From Candidatus Hydrogenedentota bacterium (GTDB lineage: Bacteria; Hydrogenedentota; Hydrogenedentia; Hydrogenedentales; CAITNO01): a DNA stretch of 64,000 nt. The position numbers and the translations under genes were made by a program. The notes under the pieces were generated by a model, which did no database searches, was not told where the DNA came from, and saw only the letters and a list, made by a program, of their open reading frames with translations. The stretch is from the NCBI GenBank assembly GCA_018056705.1, contig JAGPFE010000002.1:90469-154468 (forward strand). The letters run 5' to 3'. How positions within the stretch are numbered: position 1 is the first letter of the stretch; every line of letters begins with the position of its first letter. This document shows positions 62,648-64,000 of the stretch, piece by piece.

Positions 62648-63673
62648 ATGAAGGATCAGTGTTTTAAATCCGGGAAACTAGTTTTTTCAGTGGAGGGTAC
62701 ACATCCTGAAACTTACGCGGTACGGAGATGTTACCTTTCCATGCCTGCGGTAAGGGGACACCGGAGCGTGCATCTGTTCCGGTGGCGAAACCCAAAGATG
62801 GTAGCGTGGTTGACCAACGAATCCAGGGTCGCTGAGATTCGTTGGTCGTCGACGATATTTCTGGACATGGAAACGACCGGATTTGTTAGAGATGTAGATA
62901 CGCTCGTATTTCTAGTAGGTATAGCGTATCTCGCGAAAGATTCAAAAACAAGCGATTACCGTTTGAGTATCCGCCAGTATTTTTCCCGGAATACCCTGGA
63001 AGTCGGTCCCATGCTAAGGGCCATATTTCGAAAGTTTGCCCGGCCGACCCTCATAGTCACATTCAGCGGTTCCAGGTTTGATCTGGACTTGTTGAAGGCC
63101 CACGCGATTCATCGTGAGGTGCCGTGGCCATGGGATGACGTGCCGGAATTGGATCTGGCTCGTTGTGCCAGGAAAATCTGGAAAACGGCGTTGAAACGGT
63201 GTAATTTGCGGACTCTTGAGCGGGAAGTGCTTGGATACCAGCGTAAAGTAGATCTTACCGGTTCTGAAATCCCGGAGAGATGGTCTGAGTTCGTACACAA
63301 TAGAAATCCTGATGTGCTCGAACCCGTCATCTGGCACAACATTGAGGATCTGTTAAGCCTACCTACGTTACTTAGCGCCATGCTGGATGACCTGGCTACA
63401 CCAAAAAATCTTGGTATAAAAGAAAAACTGGCCTTGGCCAGGCATGCTTTAAACATAGGAGATGAGCAAAGGACCCATCTTCTCCTGAAAAAAATCTTCC
63501 GGGAGGCGGTTGAGCCCGAAGACCGTGTCATGGCCTACAAGTTACAGCAGCGTGTCGCGCGTAAAAGAGGGGATATGGACGCTCTTCGTCTTTCCAGGGA
63601 GGCCATGTACCAGGAATTTCCACACCTGCGACGTGGAGCGCCTCCATCGTCAGGTGAAGATCCTACTTCCTGA
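62648..63673 (+). CDS. RNase H-fold exonuclease-like protein (YprB/DUF ribonuclease H-like)
   Basis: A 341-residue protein. Residues about 65-240 are a DnaQ/RNase H-like nuclease fold of the YprB type: STIFLDMETTGF (catalytic Asp/Glu near 73-75), IVTFSGSRFDLDLLKAHAIH, LRTLEREVLGYQRKVDLTGS and VIWHNIEDLLSLPTLLSAML. A helical C-terminal region of about 90 residues follows (ARHALNIGDEQRTHLLLKKI). The family is associated with predicted DNA or RNA processing but is poorly characterised. Codons here are less GC-rich than in most of the window. Confidence 0.85.
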   Translation: MKDQCFKSGKLVFSVEGTHPETYAVRRCYLSMPAVRGHRSVHLFRWRNPKMVAWLTNESRVAEIRWSSTIFLDMETTGFVRDVDTLVFLVGIAYLAKDSKTSDYRLSIRQYFSRNTLEVGPMLRAIFRKFARPTLIVTFSGSRFDLDLLKAHAIHREVPWPWDDVPELDLARCARKIWKTALKRCNLRTLEREVLGYQRKVDLTGSEIPERWSEFVHNRNPDVLEPVIWHNIEDLLSLPTLLSAMLDDLATPKNLGIKEKLALARHALNIGDEQRTHLLLKKIFREAVEPEDRVMAYKLQQRVARKRGDMDALRLSREAMYQEFPHLRRGAPPSSGEDPTS

Positions 63674-63745
63674 TTCCAGGGTGTTGCCCTCCGCTGTCTC
63701 CATGCCTTTCTTGCCAGAAGGATACCCCTGGTGGCAGGCATCCGG

Positions 63746-64000
63746 ATGCGACGCGTGCTCCAAGGTAAGAGTTTTCCAGGGGCCGGGCAGGTCGTATTTT
63801 GCGATTCTTTTGGAAGGGGGACGCACGACTTCTTTCCGTATGTTTTTGAACGCGTTGTCTATGTTCGCAATATATACCAGTGGCCGGAGTTACTGCTGAA
63901 GGAGAAGCCAGATGTCGTAATCTGGGTCAATGTGGAGGTCGCACTTTTTCGGGGGGAAGTGGTGGAAGCCTGGGAAGAGCAAGCCGCCGCGGGCAAGAAT
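63746..64000 (+). pseudogene. C-terminal fragment of an AlgX/AlgJ-type SGNH acetyltransferase, runs off the edge
   Basis: In the frame following the RNase H-fold stop, the last 250 bp read as clear protein: GQVVFCDSFGRGTHDFFPYV, then FERVVYVRNIYQWPELLLKE, then KPDVVIWVNVEVALFRG. This matches the C-terminal block of alginate O-acetyltransferase-like SGNH proteins (a DSFG motif followed by a 'VVYV' strand). The upstream N-terminal two thirds expected of such a protein are missing, because the RNase H-fold gene ends only 72 bp earlier. A start at ATG 63746 would make a short truncated protein. It is most likely a decayed remnant. Confidence 0.6.

Noticed and set aside
63510..63899. 129-codon plus-strand frame at the right end
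   Set aside because: It overlaps the RNase H-fold gene out of frame, and the adjacent frame carries the clear SGNH C-terminal motif instead.

Overview
This is a GC-rich bacterial chromosome fragment packed with protein genes. I see no rRNA, tRNA, CRISPR array or insertion sequence. The gene set suggests a Planctomycetes/Verrucomicrobia/Lentisphaerae-like or Candidatus Hydrogenedentota-like bacterium. The clues are a pseudopilin with an H...DG tail, a twin-arginine Gfo/Idh/MocA oxidoreductase, a DUF2961 protein, an NPCBM-domain glycosidase-like protein, and large surface proteins ending in a PEP-CTERM/IPTL-like tail (IPVAGPxGL, a membrane segment, arginines). The phylum is inferred from gene content, not demonstrated.

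Layout. 1-12.4 kb: secreted or exported proteins of carbohydrate metabolism (an edge fragment, a DUF3810 protein, an NPCBM/six-hairpin protein, a lipoprotein, DUF2961, Gfo/Idh/MocA), then a CPBP-like membrane protein and gpsA. 12.4-19.1 kb: two helix-turn-helix regulators, a cobalamin riboswitch in front of a surface protein and a pseudopilin, a LysM/M23 peptidase, and a zinc-ribbon protein. 19.3-27.0 kb: one giant surface-protein reading frame that looks like two complete secreted proteins joined in frame. 27.1-33.3 kb: a GH36 alpha-galactosidase, a sodium:solute symporter and a beta-helix protein, which together look like a sugar-scavenging set. 33.3-35.9 kb: a radical SAM/DUF2344 protein. 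36.4-39.5 kb: a lower-GC MBOAT plus SGNH O-acylation pair. 39.4-45.5 kb: housekeeping genes (cNMP-binding protein, NUDIX, ilvE, class II aldolase, SDR), a 390-bp non-coding repeat island, and pilT. 56.2-59.9 kb: a tightly overlapping operon (GNAT, proC, DivIVA-like, LolA-like, Maf). 59.9-64 kb: a GH99-like protein, a cation/proton antiporter with a putative attenuator, an RNase H-fold protein, and a fragment of an alginate-acetyltransferase-type SGNH protein.

The most striking system lies on the minus strand from about 53.87 to 46.75 kb. Six small genes (39-68 codons), most missed by ordinary ORF length cut-offs, encode related peptides. Each has a basic N-terminal leader (best form M-x-H-x-R...P-[VA]-R-A-Q), then a hydrophobic helical segment, and in several a Ser/Thr/Gly-rich tail. 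They are followed, with overlaps or very short gaps, by two GNAT acetyltransferases, a CPBP intramembrane protease, an ABC ATPase, an ABC-2 permease, and a 683-residue protein. That last protein combines a SPASM-like cysteine region with a C-terminal GNAT domain but lacks the radical SAM CxxxCxxC motif. I read this as a candidate new class of ribosomally made, modified and exported peptides. The gene order and peptide similarity are seen directly; the function is inferred.
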